From a virus: a DNA stretch of 20,528 nt. The stretch lies in IMG/VR virus record IMGVR_UViG_3300043466_002151, positions 1-20,528 of that record, one strand, 5' to 3'. The position numbers and the translations under genes were made by a program. Shown one piece after another: positions 13,841 through 20,528 of the stretch. The notes under the pieces were generated by a model. That model was not told where the DNA came from. It saw only the letters and a list, made by a program, of their open reading frames with translations, and searched no databases. Positions within the stretch are counted from its first letter, which is position 1. Every line of letters begins with the position of its first letter.

Positions 13841-14725
13841 ATGGTAAAATGTTTAATTTGTGGTATAGAAAAAGAATTTTCAATTGTGGAACATTTAAAG
13901 TTTGTTCACAATATGAAAAGTGCCGAATATAAAACCTTATATTTTGGGGCAAAAGTCAAAAGTGCAAAACACTCTGAATTATTAAGTGAAAGGGCAAAAA
14001 AAATGTGGTCCAACAATGATTATAAACAAAATCAAATAAAAATTAGAAATATTACACATAACGATCCCGAATTTAAGAAAAAAATGTCAGAAAAACTTAA
14101 AAAAATTCATAATGAAACACCTGAAGTTTTTTCTGGTCTTACAATTTGGAAAAAAAGTGAAGAGTTTAAAACTTGGGTTGTATCTGAAGATCGTAAGAAA
14201 AAAATAAGTGAAACAAGTAAAAAAAGGTGGGAAGATGATGATTACAGAAAAAAAACAATAGAGTCAATTAAAAGAGTTTTAAATGACGGTAGGTGTAATA
14301 AAAGTGTTGAGTATAGGGAAAATATGTCAAAAAAAATATCAGAATTATATAGTTTGGGAATTTTAAAAAATGAAAAAAATAAATACAAAACTGGTGTTTT
14401 CACATCAAAAAAAAATGAGGACTTTATATATTCATCATCATATGAATTGGGTGCTATGGAGTTATTTGACGAAACCGAAGAAATTACTAACTGGACAAAT
14501 AAACACGGTATAAGAATAAAATATTATTACAATGGTTTAAATAGACACTATGTTCCAGATTTTTTAGTTGATTTTAAAAGTGGAAAATCGTATATTTTTG
14601 AAATGAAAGGGTGGAACACTGAAGAGGTTGATGTAAAAAAATATTACGCACTAAAGGAATACCCAAATTATAGAATTTTTTATAGTATAAAAGAATTAAA
14701 AGAATTTATAAATGAAAACAAGTAA
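13841..14725 (+). CDS. Free-standing homing-type endonuclease, PD-(D/E)XK core
   Basis: 294 residues. A C2H2-like finger (C4, C7, H18, H23: CLICGIEKEFSIVEHLKFVH) resembles Ros/MucR-type fingers. Then come several helical repeats of the NUMOD3-like kind: LSERAKKMWSNNDYK (48-62), EFKKKMSEKLKKIHNE (77-92), KKISETSKKRWEDDDYRKKT (120-139) and EYRENMSKKISELY (157-170). The C-terminal nuclease core has E202 (SSSYELGAMELF), PD at 239-240 (HYVPDFLVDF) and E254-x-K256 (YIFEMKGW), a PD-(D/E)XK arrangement as in TnsA-like or T7 endonuclease I-like folds. It is expected to bind and cut dUTPase genes lacking the insert. Its last 14 bases overlap the start of the intein C-part gene. No LAGLIDADG or HNH motif is seen, and it does not show a Vsr-like look. 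Confidence 0.85.
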   Translation: MVKCLICGIEKEFSIVEHLKFVHNMKSAEYKTLYFGAKVKSAKHSELLSERAKKMWSNNDYKQNQIKIRNITHNDPEFKKKMSEKLKKIHNETPEVFSGLTIWKKSEEFKTWVVSEDRKKKISETSKKRWEDDDYRKKTIESIKRVLNDGRCNKSVEYRENMSKKISELYSLGILKNEKNKYKTGVFTSKKNEDFIYSSSYELGAMELFDETEEITNWTNKHGIRIKYYYNGLNRHYVPDFLVDFKSGKSYIFEMKGWNTEEVDVKKYYALKEYPNYRIFYSIKELKEFINENK

Positions 14726-14819
14726 AATTAAAAAAATAACATCTAACATTAAACAAACTTATGATATTACAATATCTAATAATCATAATTTTTTTTGTAA
14801 TAACCATCTAATACATAAT
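14712..14819 (+). other. Split intein C-part (36 residues)
   Basis: Blocks F and G with terminal HN, followed by Cys+1. The length of 36 residues is typical of natural split-intein C-parts. Together with the N-part the intein is 128 residues, the size of minimal inteins lacking an internal endonuclease. Confidence 0.9.
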
Positions 14820-15014
14820 TGTGGATATACCGGTGAAATTAAAGTTATTATATTTAATACAACAAAAGAAACGGTTAAAATTGAGAAGGGACAAAAAGTT
14901 GCACAAGGAGTGATTTGTCCTGTTGTAAGTGGAAAATGGATTAACTTGGTTAGAGTAGAAGAAATAAACGAAAAAAGCAGGGGGGATAATGGATTCGGTT
15001 CTACAGGAATTTAA
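14712..15014 (+). CDS. dut: Split-intein C-part fused to dUTPase C-terminal part
   Basis: 100 residues. Residues 1-36 are the intein C-part: block F TYDITISNNHNFF (16-28) and block G NHLIHN (31-36), with the penultimate His and terminal Asn needed for cyclisation. Cys37 is the +1 nucleophile and opens the C-extein. It completes dUTPase motif 3 (CGYTGEIKVIIFN), then motif 4 (IEKGQKVAQGVICP, 57-70) and motif 5 (RGDNGFGSTG, 90-99). All residues for Cys-type trans-splicing are present in this half. The ATG overlaps the endonuclease stop by 14 bases, so this part is translated separately and probably coupled to the endonuclease. The end overlaps the next gene by 26 bases if that gene starts at 14989. 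After splicing, this half supplies residues 141-204 of the enzyme. Confidence 0.93.
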   Translation: MKTSKIKKITSNIKQTYDITISNNHNFFCNNHLIHNCGYTGEIKVIIFNTTKETVKIEKGQKVAQGVICPVVSGKWINLVRVEEINEKSRGDNGFGSTGI

Positions 15015-15678
15015 CGGTAAAATAAACAGTATTATAATTGACTCTACAATGTCTAAGACTGATTTATGTGAGTTGGGTGTAAAGTACCCAACAGATAAAT
15101 CACCTTACAATACTATTAATCAAGTAACATTGCACGGTAGTGGTCATAGACATCCATATACAGCAGTTTATGATCTATTATTTTCTTCATTGAGATATAA
15201 AAATATAAAACTGGCCGAAATTGGTGTATTAGATAATATGTCTATGTTGTGTTGGAGGGACTACTTTACAAACGCCGAATTGTTTGGTTTTGATTTCAAT
15301 AGTTCATATATTAAAGAAGGCCAAGATTTAAATCTATTTAAAACTACTTATGATTTTATAAATGTTAAAAGTGTAGAATCTATTGAGAATAGTCTTGGTA
15401 AATATGGAAAATACGATATTATTATTGAGGATAGTACTCATGAATTTAATGACCAAATTACGGTTTGTAGTGTTGTACACAAATACTTAAATCCTGGGGG
15501 TATATTAATTGTTGAAGATATTTTTAGACAAGAAAGTGAAGAAAAATATCGAGAAAATCTTTTAGACATTCTTAAATATTATTCATCAATTACTTTTATA
15601 ATAACAGAACATAAATTAAAATATTCACCAAATTGGGATAATGATAAATTATTAATTTTACATAGAAATGATAAATAA
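14989..15678 (+). CDS. Class I SAM-dependent methyltransferase-like protein
   Basis: 229 residues from the ATG at 14989, which is preceded by AGGGGGG, though those bases also encode dUTPase motif 5. A second ATG at 15049 gives a start MSKTDLCELGVKYPTDKSPY that looks like the natural N-terminus of this family, so the start is uncertain. Features include H-rich RHPYTAVYDLLF (54-65), LAEIGVLDNMSML (75-87) as the SAM-binding motif I equivalent, ELFGFDFN (97-104), EDSTHEFNDQI (147-157) and LNPGGILIVEDIF (167-179). The motif I glycine-rich turn is degenerate (IGVLDN). Related proteins modify sugars or antibiotics. In this cluster a sugar O-methyltransferase role is plausible but not shown. Confidence 0.72.
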   Translation: MDSVLQEFNGKINSIIIDSTMSKTDLCELGVKYPTDKSPYNTINQVTLHGSGHRHPYTAVYDLLFSSLRYKNIKLAEIGVLDNMSMLCWRDYFTNAELFGFDFNSSYIKEGQDLNLFKTTYDFINVKSVESIENSLGKYGKYDIIIEDSTHEFNDQITVCSVVHKYLNPGGILIVEDIFRQESEEKYRENLLDILKYYSSITFIITEHKLKYSPNWDNDKLLILHRNDK

Positions 15679-16288
15679 ATTAGAATTATTTTTTGATAAT
15701 GCTGAAAAAGGTATATCAAAAATTGATACATATATAAAAGAACTAGACGGTATGACTGGTATTAAAACCAGACATTTATATAATAACCTTTTAACCATTG
15801 AGGGATCAAAGTATTTAGAAATTGGCACTTGGAAAGGTAGTTCTGTTTGTTCGGCAATGTGTGGAAATTCGTCAAAAATTTTATGTATAGATAATTGGTC
15901 TGAATTTGGGGGACCTAAAAATGAATTTTTAAATAATTTTGAAAAATATAAAGGTAGGAATTTAGCAACCTACATTGAATCTGATTGTTTTAAAATAAAT
16001 CTAAATTCTATCGGTAAATTTAACATTTATTTGTATGATGGTAATCACACATATGAGTCACATTACAAATCCTTAACACATTTTATTGATTCAATGGAAG
16101 ATGAATTTATCTTAATTGTTGATGATTGGAATTGGGAACAGGTTAGATTAGCAACTAATAATTCCATATCAGATTTAAATTTAACAACTTTATGGAGTAA
16201 AGAAATTAGATTAAATAATAATAATGAAACCACTCACGATAAAGATGGGTGGTGGAATGGCATTGCCGTTTTTTTATTAAAGAAATAA
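15668..16288 (+). CDS. Methyltransferase-like protein (Methyltransf_24 type)
   Basis: 206 residues, overlapping the previous gene by 11 bases. The core shows KYLEIGTWKGSSVCSAM (48-64) as SAM-binding motif I with a GxxxGS-like turn, KILCIDNWSEFGG (70-82), NIYLYDGNHTYESHYKSL (119-136) and ILIVDDWNWEQVR (148-160). This order fits the Methyltransf_24 group of class I methyltransferases, in which the acidic D-G-N-H segment lies near the active site. The substrate is unknown. Position among glycosyltransferases suggests a sugar or glycan target. The C-terminus (about 165-206) adds an Asn-rich stretch before ending WWNGIAVFLLKK. Confidence 0.72.
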   Translation: MINKLELFFDNAEKGISKIDTYIKELDGMTGIKTRHLYNNLLTIEGSKYLEIGTWKGSSVCSAMCGNSSKILCIDNWSEFGGPKNEFLNNFEKYKGRNLATYIESDCFKINLNSIGKFNIYLYDGNHTYESHYKSLTHFIDSMEDEFILIVDDWNWEQVRLATNNSISDLNLTTLWSKEIRLNNNNETTHDKDGWWNGIAVFLLKK

Positions 16289-16295
16289 ATTAAAT

Positions 16296-16838
16296 ATGTT
16301 TTTAAATATAATAACACCTTGCTCAAGACCCGAAAATTTATTAAAAATATCGGATTCAATTAATATTCCTAAAGAAAATTATAGATGGATTGTAGTATGT
16401 GATTCAGAATCGTTACCGAATGAAGAACTTATTCCTAAAAATTGTGAAATATATCACCATAAAAATTCAAGTAGCATTTCTGGTAATTCCCAAAGAAATT
16501 ATGCTTTAGATTTGATAATTGATGGTCACATATATTTTAATGATGATGACACAACAATACATAAAGATTTATGGGAAACAATAAAAGATTTAGAGAATGA
16601 TTTCATATCGTTTAAACAATTAAATAATAATGGTGATTTAAGACTTCTTGGTGATGAAATTATTGTTGGGGGTATTGACAGCCACAATTTCATAGTATCA
16701 AAAAATATTGTTGGTCCTAGTCGATGGATTATTAATCGTTATGATGCTGATGGTTATTTTGCTCAAGAATGTTATTTAAAATCCTTAAATAGTGTTTATT
16801 TTGATAAAGTATTATCAATTTATAACACACTTAGATAA
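16296..16838 (+). CDS. GT-A glycosyltransferase-like protein
   Basis: 180 residues, short for the family. It starts NIITPCSRPENLLKISDSIN (4-23), the beginning of a GT2/GT43-like fold, with a strand at WIVVCDSE (31-38), a Gly/Asn stretch GNSQRNYALD (63-72) and the metal-binding motif HIYFNDDDTT (78-87). Asp83-85 are the likely DxD equivalent that holds the metal and sugar nucleotide. The acceptor side is at about 120-175 (IIVGGIDSHNFIVSKN then RWIINRYDADGYFA). It begins 7 bases after the previous stop. A complete small GT-A enzyme is likely, with unknown donor. Confidence 0.7.
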   Translation: MFLNIITPCSRPENLLKISDSINIPKENYRWIVVCDSESLPNEELIPKNCEIYHHKNSSSISGNSQRNYALDLIIDGHIYFNDDDTTIHKDLWETIKDLENDFISFKQLNNNGDLRLLGDEIIVGGIDSHNFIVSKNIVGPSRWIINRYDADGYFAQECYLKSLNSVYFDKVLSIYNTLR

Positions 16839-16861
16839 AATTTTATTGGGAAAAAATCAAA

Positions 16862-17542
16862 ATGAAAAAAAATTTAATAATAACGCCAACGGGTAAAGAT
16901 TCGTTATATAATAATTGGTTGGGATTAGATGATAGTTTTGACATTATATTTCTGTGTTACGAAAATAACGATTTCCATACTGAATTAAAAAATAAAGGGT
17001 TTAACTCTTTTAATGTTAAAGGTGAAAAGTGGAAAATTATTAAAAATTTTTTAAATGAAAACAAAGAATTAATAGAAAATTATGAGATTTTTTGGTTCCC
17101 GGATGACGATTTAAATATCGATTCAAAATCAATAAATAAACTTTTTGATTTACACAAGAAATTTAATTTATTATTATCTCAACCATCAGCTTCTGGATAT
17201 ACATCACATAAAATCACAAATAAAAAAAATGATAGTATTTTAAGATTTACAAATTTTGTTGAAATTATGTGCCCAATGATGAGTAAAGAGTGTTTAGTAT
17301 CATTAATTGATACTTTTGATTATTCTGAATCTGGTTGGGGTTTAGATTTACTATGGCCAAAAATTTTAAATTACCCAAAAGATAAAATAGCAATTATTGA
17401 TGAGATTGAGATTATACACACAAAACCTGTTGGTGGGGATTACGAAGGCAGATTTAGTAAGTCACCGCAAGAGGATTTATTTTTTTTAATGAAAAAATAT
17501 AATTTAAATTTTAATTTCAAAGAATACGAATTAATTAAATAA
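16862..17542 (+). CDS. DUF707-like putative glycosyltransferase
   Basis: 226 residues. FWFPDDDLNID (77-87) gives Asp81-83 as a DxD-like motif. It is followed by LLLSQPSASGYTSHKIT (103-119), LRFTNFVEIMCPMMS (127-141), SGWGLDLLWP (157-166) and AIIDEIEIIHTKP (177-189). This order matches the pattern of DUF707 proteins, which are thought to have a GT-A fold. The family's reaction is not known to me. It starts 23 bases after the previous gene and 4 bases before the next, so it is part of the same run. No signal or membrane segment is seen. Confidence 0.7.
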   Translation: MKKNLIITPTGKDSLYNNWLGLDDSFDIIFLCYENNDFHTELKNKGFNSFNVKGEKWKIIKNFLNENKELIENYEIFWFPDDDLNIDSKSINKLFDLHKKFNLLLSQPSASGYTSHKITNKKNDSILRFTNFVEIMCPMMSKECLVSLIDTFDYSESGWGLDLLWPKILNYPKDKIAIIDEIEIIHTKPVGGDYEGRFSKSPQEDLFFLMKKYNLNFNFKEYELIK

Positions 17543-17546
17543 TAAT

Positions 17547-18428
17547 ATGAAAAAAATTGATGTATGCCTAAATGTTTTTGGTAAACCGTACCAAACAATA
17601 ATAACACTAAAAAGTTTATTAAAACATTCTTCACAACATATTGATAAAATATATCTTATTGAAGAAGAAAAACAACCTAATGATTACAATTTTGAACTAA
17701 TTAAAAATGAAGTAAATTACGATGGTTTAATCAGATTTAAACCAAAACAATTTTTATGGATTTTAGTGACCGATTTTAACCTATACCACAAAGATAATGA
17801 CTATAAAATGTCATTAAGATATGAGTATGGGTTAAACAATACTGATAAGTCTCATATGTTATTAATACACAATGATGTTCTTTTCCAAAAAGACATTGTT
17901 GGTGAATTATTAAACGAAGATGAAAATTTATTTGGTATTGGTAGAGTTGGTCAGTGTTGGAATTGTCCACTATTTTCTGAAAACTTATGTAGTGGTGATA
18001 GATTAGAAAAAAATTTAGTTAATAATTTTAACTATGACGACATCTCAAAACTTGTTGATAAATATAATACATCAAGGACTTATATTAAAAAAAATCATAT
18101 TGACACAAAAAAACCATTACCACTACCAGAATGTAGAATAAATGAATGGTGTATGTTAATAAATGTTGACTTATATAGAAAAGAGGTTTTGGAAGATAAA
18201 AGAGTTGTACCTTTTGGTGGTTATTTTATAATGGACATTGGTGATTTGTGGTTTAAACAAATGGTTGATTTAGGTTATAAATTTAAAAATTTTGATATAG
18301 ACAAATACATAACACACGCGTATTTTTCCGATACGGGTAATGGTCACCAATCACTTTTTAATGCAAAAAAATATGAACTAGAAGAGGTCGAAGCTAAAAA
18401 ACATTATGAAAAAAATTTTAAAGAATGA
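17547..18428 (+). CDS. GT-A/GT2-like glycosyltransferase
   Basis: 293 residues. It opens KKIDVCLNVFGKPYQTIITL (2-21), a GT2-like start, with KIYLIEEE (34-41), HMLLIHNDVLF (103-113), where His-Asn-Asp stands in for the DxD motif, and a Cys cluster in GQCWNCPLFSENLC (135-148). A later segment INEWCMLINVDLYRKEVLED and GGYFIMDIGDLWFKQMVDLG resembles the acceptor part. The Cys cluster is unusual in this fold and may bind a metal or be structural. It overlaps the next gene by ATGA, so the two are co-translated. Substrates are unknown. Confidence 0.65.
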   Translation: MKKIDVCLNVFGKPYQTIITLKSLLKHSSQHIDKIYLIEEEKQPNDYNFELIKNEVNYDGLIRFKPKQFLWILVTDFNLYHKDNDYKMSLRYEYGLNNTDKSHMLLIHNDVLFQKDIVGELLNEDENLFGIGRVGQCWNCPLFSENLCSGDRLEKNLVNNFNYDDISKLVDKYNTSRTYIKKNHIDTKKPLPLPECRINEWCMLINVDLYRKEVLEDKRVVPFGGYFIMDIGDLWFKQMVDLGYKFKNFDIDKYITHAYFSDTGNGHQSLFNAKKYELEEVEAKKHYEKNFKE

Positions 18429-19936
18429 TTACAATAATTTATTCAACACATAAAGATTTTGAATATAACCTTAATTTTAAACAACATTTATTAAAAACGG
18501 TTGGAGTAAAAGATGTTCAAATATTAGAATACGAAAATCATAATCAATATTCATTATCAGAAATCTATAATAGTGGTATTACAGAATCAATTTATGATAT
18601 TATTGTTTGTTGTCATAACGACATAAAACTTGAAGACAATTGGGGTAAAAAACTATTATCGGATTTTTCAAATAACCCAGAGTTTGGTATTATCGGAAAA
18701 GCCGGATCTTGTTATTTTCCAGAAAGTGGAGTATATTGGGAACGTATGTTTCAAACAATGGTTGGTCAAGTTTATCACCACCCAACAAACCAAAAAAAAT
18801 GGTTAAGTAAATATTCACCAAAATTACCATTTTTAGTTCCGGTAGTTACAGTTGATGGTTTATTTATAGCATTTAATAAAACAAAAATTAAACACAAATT
18901 TGATGAGTCGTATGGTAAATTTCACTTTTATGATCACGGATTTGCTGTCCCAAATTATTTAGATGGTGTAAAAATTGGTATAACATCATCTTTTGAAATT
19001 ACCCACCAATCTGTTGGTCAACCTAATCAAGAATTTTTTGAATCTAAAAATAAATTTGTTGAGAAGTGGGGTAGTAAATTACCCATAGATTTAAAACCAG
19101 AAAAAGTATACGTTCCGGAAATAAAAAGAAAAAATTTTAAAAAATTAGGAAAGGTTGCCGTTATAATACCAACAAAAGGTAAAGTTGATATGTTGTTTAA
19201 TTGTATCAACTCATTTTATGAACATTGTGATTTTGATGTATTTAATATTTTTATAGCCGACACTGGGTCTACAGATGATGAAAAAACACAAATAAAAAAT
19301 TATATTTCTAATAAATCAAATATTAAATTAATTGAGTACGAATATTATAATTTTGCAAAAATAAATAACGATGTCGTAAAAAATCACATAACAGAAGAGT
19401 TTGAATTTTTACTATTTTCAAATAATGATATAAAATTATTAAACGATGTTATTACCGGTATGTTGTCTGTTTTTGAAATGAATAAAAAAACCGGAACTGT
19501 TGGGTGTAGATTACACTTTGGTGATAATACAATACAACACGACGGTGTTATAGTTATAAAAAATAGTATTGGTAAAATTGATGTTAGTCATCTAAATATT
19601 AGTAATTATTATAATTATTCTACAACAACACATAATGTTATTGGTAATACCGGTGGATTATTAATGATTCGTAAAAAAACATTTATTGATGTTGGTATGT
19701 TTAATGAAAACTATACCACTTGTTTTGAAGATGTTGAATTAAACATTATTGTTAAATCAAAAGGTTTAATTAATATTACAAATAGTGAATGTGTCGCATA
19801 TCATTACGAATCACAAACTAGAAAAGATGACCCGGAAGATTTAATTAAGTTAAATAATGATTACAAAAACCATTTATTTCCTACTATTATAAATAATTGG
19901 AATAAAATAAACGATATGGTAATTAATGTAAAATGA
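18425..19936 (+). CDS. Bifunctional-looking glycosyltransferase with two GT2-type domains
   Basis: 503 residues. Domain 1 (about 1-225) begins MITIIYSTHKDFEYNLNFKQ, has IIVCCHNDIKLEDNW (59-73) with a HND metal-site stand-in, and VVTVDGLFIAF (140-150), and looks like the PF13712 type GT2. Domain 2 (about 243-490) is a typical GT2: KVAVIIPTKGKVDMLFNCIN (243-262), IFIADTGSTDDEKTQI (275-290), FLLFSNNDIKLLND (328-341) as the DxD stand-in, NVIGNTGGLLMIRKKTF (404-420) and CFEDVELNI (433-441), with Glu-Asp likely catalytic. Two domains in one chain suggest addition of two sugars in turn, as in some glycan polymerases, but this is inferred. It shares ATGA with the PhoH-like gene. Confidence 0.78.
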   Translation: MITIIYSTHKDFEYNLNFKQHLLKTVGVKDVQILEYENHNQYSLSEIYNSGITESIYDIIVCCHNDIKLEDNWGKKLLSDFSNNPEFGIIGKAGSCYFPESGVYWERMFQTMVGQVYHHPTNQKKWLSKYSPKLPFLVPVVTVDGLFIAFNKTKIKHKFDESYGKFHFYDHGFAVPNYLDGVKIGITSSFEITHQSVGQPNQEFFESKNKFVEKWGSKLPIDLKPEKVYVPEIKRKNFKKLGKVAVIIPTKGKVDMLFNCINSFYEHCDFDVFNIFIADTGSTDDEKTQIKNYISNKSNIKLIEYEYYNFAKINNDVVKNHITEEFEFLLFSNNDIKLLNDVITGMLSVFEMNKKTGTVGCRLHFGDNTIQHDGVIVIKNSIGKIDVSHLNISNYYNYSTTTHNVIGNTGGLLMIRKKTFIDVGMFNENYTTCFEDVELNIIVKSKGLINITNSECVAYHYESQTRKDDPEDLIKLNNDYKNHLFPTIINNWNKINDMVINVK

Positions 19937-20528
19937 CGAAAAAAAAACCATCAACACAAATTGACGAGAATGAATTAAAACCATTATCAAAAAAAGATTT
20001 TATAAATTTAGTAATAAAGAAAAAACAAAGAAATAAATTTTTATCAGAACAACAAGAAGAATATTACAACCTTTTAAAAAATAATCAAATCACAATTGCA
20101 TCAGGTCCCGCCGGTGTTGGTAAATCATTTATTGCAATGAAAGCGGCGGTTGATTTACTTATAGATCCGGACAATTCTTATGAAAAAATTATTATTGTAA
20201 GACCAGCGGTTGAAGCTGAAGAAAAATTAGGTTCCTTACCTGGTAATCTTGAAGAAAAGTTAGATCCCTATATTTTTCCATCTTATTATCTTTTAAATAA
20301 AATAATAGGTAAAGAAGCTAGAGAAAAATTAAAGGAAGCTGAAATAATTGAGGTATTTGCCCTTGCTTATATGAGAGGTATGAATATAGATAATTCAATC
20401 CTTATTTTTGAGGAAGCACAAAACTCAACACCAAATCAAATGAAATTACTATTGACAAGAATTGGTTTCAATAGTAAATTCTTTATATCCGGAGATTTGG
20501 AACAAACTGATAGGTATAAAGACAAAAA
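19933..20528 (+). CDS. phoH: PhoH-like ATPase, partial (C-terminus beyond window)
   Basis: 198 residues to the window edge. The N-terminal 45 residues are basic. Then comes Walker A GPAGVGKS (58-65), an RPAVEAEEKLGSLPGNLEEK segment (90-109) typical of PhoH, a GMNIDNSILIFEEAQNSTPN stretch (149-168) with the Walker B equivalent LIFEEAQN (157-164), and FNSKFFISGDLEQTDRYKD (179-197). The family usually has Asp-Glu-Ala-Gln-Asn; here the first residue is Glu. PhoH-family proteins are common in phages of marine and freshwater bacteria. Their biochemical role in infection is not settled: ATP binding is clear, and an RNA-related or phosphate-stress role is discussed. It overlaps the previous gene by 4 bases. 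Confidence 0.88.
   Translation, partial: MTKKKPSTQIDENELKPLSKKDFINLVIKKKQRNKFLSEQQEEYYNLLKNNQITIASGPAGVGKSFIAMKAAVDLLIDPDNSYEKIIIVRPAVEAEEKLGSLPGNLEEKLDPYIFPSYYLLNKIIGKEAREKLKEAEIIEVFALAYMRGMNIDNSILIFEEAQNSTPNQMKLLLTRIGFNSKFFISGDLEQTDRYKDK

Larger units (their letters stand above)
13526..14819 (+). mobile_element. Fractured-gene insert: split intein halves around an endonuclease gene
   Basis: Spans the intein N-part (13526-13804), the free-standing endonuclease (13841-14725) and the intein C-part (14712-14819). Removing it and joining codon 140 to the TGT at 14820 restores one dUTPase frame of 204 residues. Such loci are known from environmental phage metagenomes as fractured genes. The nuclease is presumed to cut dUTPase genes lacking the insert and so drive copying by homologous repair. 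That cutting activity is inferred. Confidence 0.88.

Noticed and set aside
13805-14711. Group I intron or frameshift as the cause of the dUTPase break
   Set aside because: Clear intein blocks A, B, F and G with Cys1, His-Asn and Cys+1 adjoin the break, and both halves have their own stop or start. Protein splicing explains it better than RNA splicing or an error.
14979-14985. AGGGGGG as a strong ribosome-binding site for the methyltransferase-like gene
   Set aside because: These bases encode dUTPase motif 5 (Arg-Gly-Asp), the gap to the ATG is short, and the later ATG at 15049 gives a better N-terminus, so it does not settle the start.
15668-15680. GATAAATA at the start of the second methyltransferase-like gene as a promoter
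   Set aside because: It overlaps the start codon and coding sequence (Met-Ile-Asn-Lys), so it cannot be a promoter for this gene at the expected distance.

Overview
The window reads as part of the genome of a tailed, AT-rich, probably T4-like (myovirus-type) bacteriophage, most likely environmental. Signs of this are long, densely packed and often overlapping genes, large repetitive tail or adhesin-type proteins, a PhoH-family ATPase, a dUTPase, a small PolB-type exonuclease, and a run of glycosyltransferases and methyltransferases. Most starts lack a clear Shine-Dalgarno sequence and have A/T-rich leaders, as in phages of Bacteroidota. That host guess is an inference only. No tRNA, rRNA, CRISPR array or integrase was seen.

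Layout. Bases 1-8121 are a leftward (- strand) structural block. It holds a LamG-like protein with repeated end modules (cut by the window edge), a 1024-residue Ser/Ala/Glu repeat fibre-like protein, a 77-residue DUF5659-like protein, a 162-residue tail-associated protein that shares its C-terminal domain with the fibre, and a 1007-residue LamG-like protein with a Cys-rich insert and Pro-Thr linkers. At 8122-8173 a divergent intergenic region carries a perfect inverted repeat. Rightward genes follow: five small or unknown proteins (8174-11068, one WYL-like), then a strong intrinsic terminator and a sigma70-like promoter with an overlapping palindrome (11092-11179). After these come a GT-B glycosyltransferase, a PolB-type 3'-5' exonuclease, the dUTPase locus, two methyltransferase-like genes, four GT-A-type glycosyltransferase-like genes, and the start of a PhoH-like ATPase.

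The main discovery is at 13106-15014. The dUTPase gene is broken by a naturally split intein. The first ORF holds dUTPase motifs 1, 2 and half of 3, followed by a 92-residue intein N-part. The last ORF holds a 36-residue intein C-part ending His-Asn, then Cys+1 and the rest of dUTPase (end of motif 3, motifs 4 and 5). Between them lies a free-standing endonuclease gene with an N-terminal C2H2-like finger, NUMOD-like helical repeats and a PD-(D/E)XK nuclease core. This is the 'fractured gene' arrangement known from environmental phage metagenomes (Dassa and colleagues, 2009). Here it sits in dUTPase, cuts directly after the predicted catalytic Asp, lacks the usual block B His, and carries a nuclease that does not look like the Vsr-type family described for many such loci. 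Trans-splicing of the two products would yield a 204-residue dUTPase with all five motifs.

How the genes work together (inference): dUTPase and the exonuclease serve phage DNA metabolism, the leftward block builds host-contact structures, and the methyltransferase and glycosyltransferase run probably makes or modifies a glycan on the virion, the phage DNA or the host surface.
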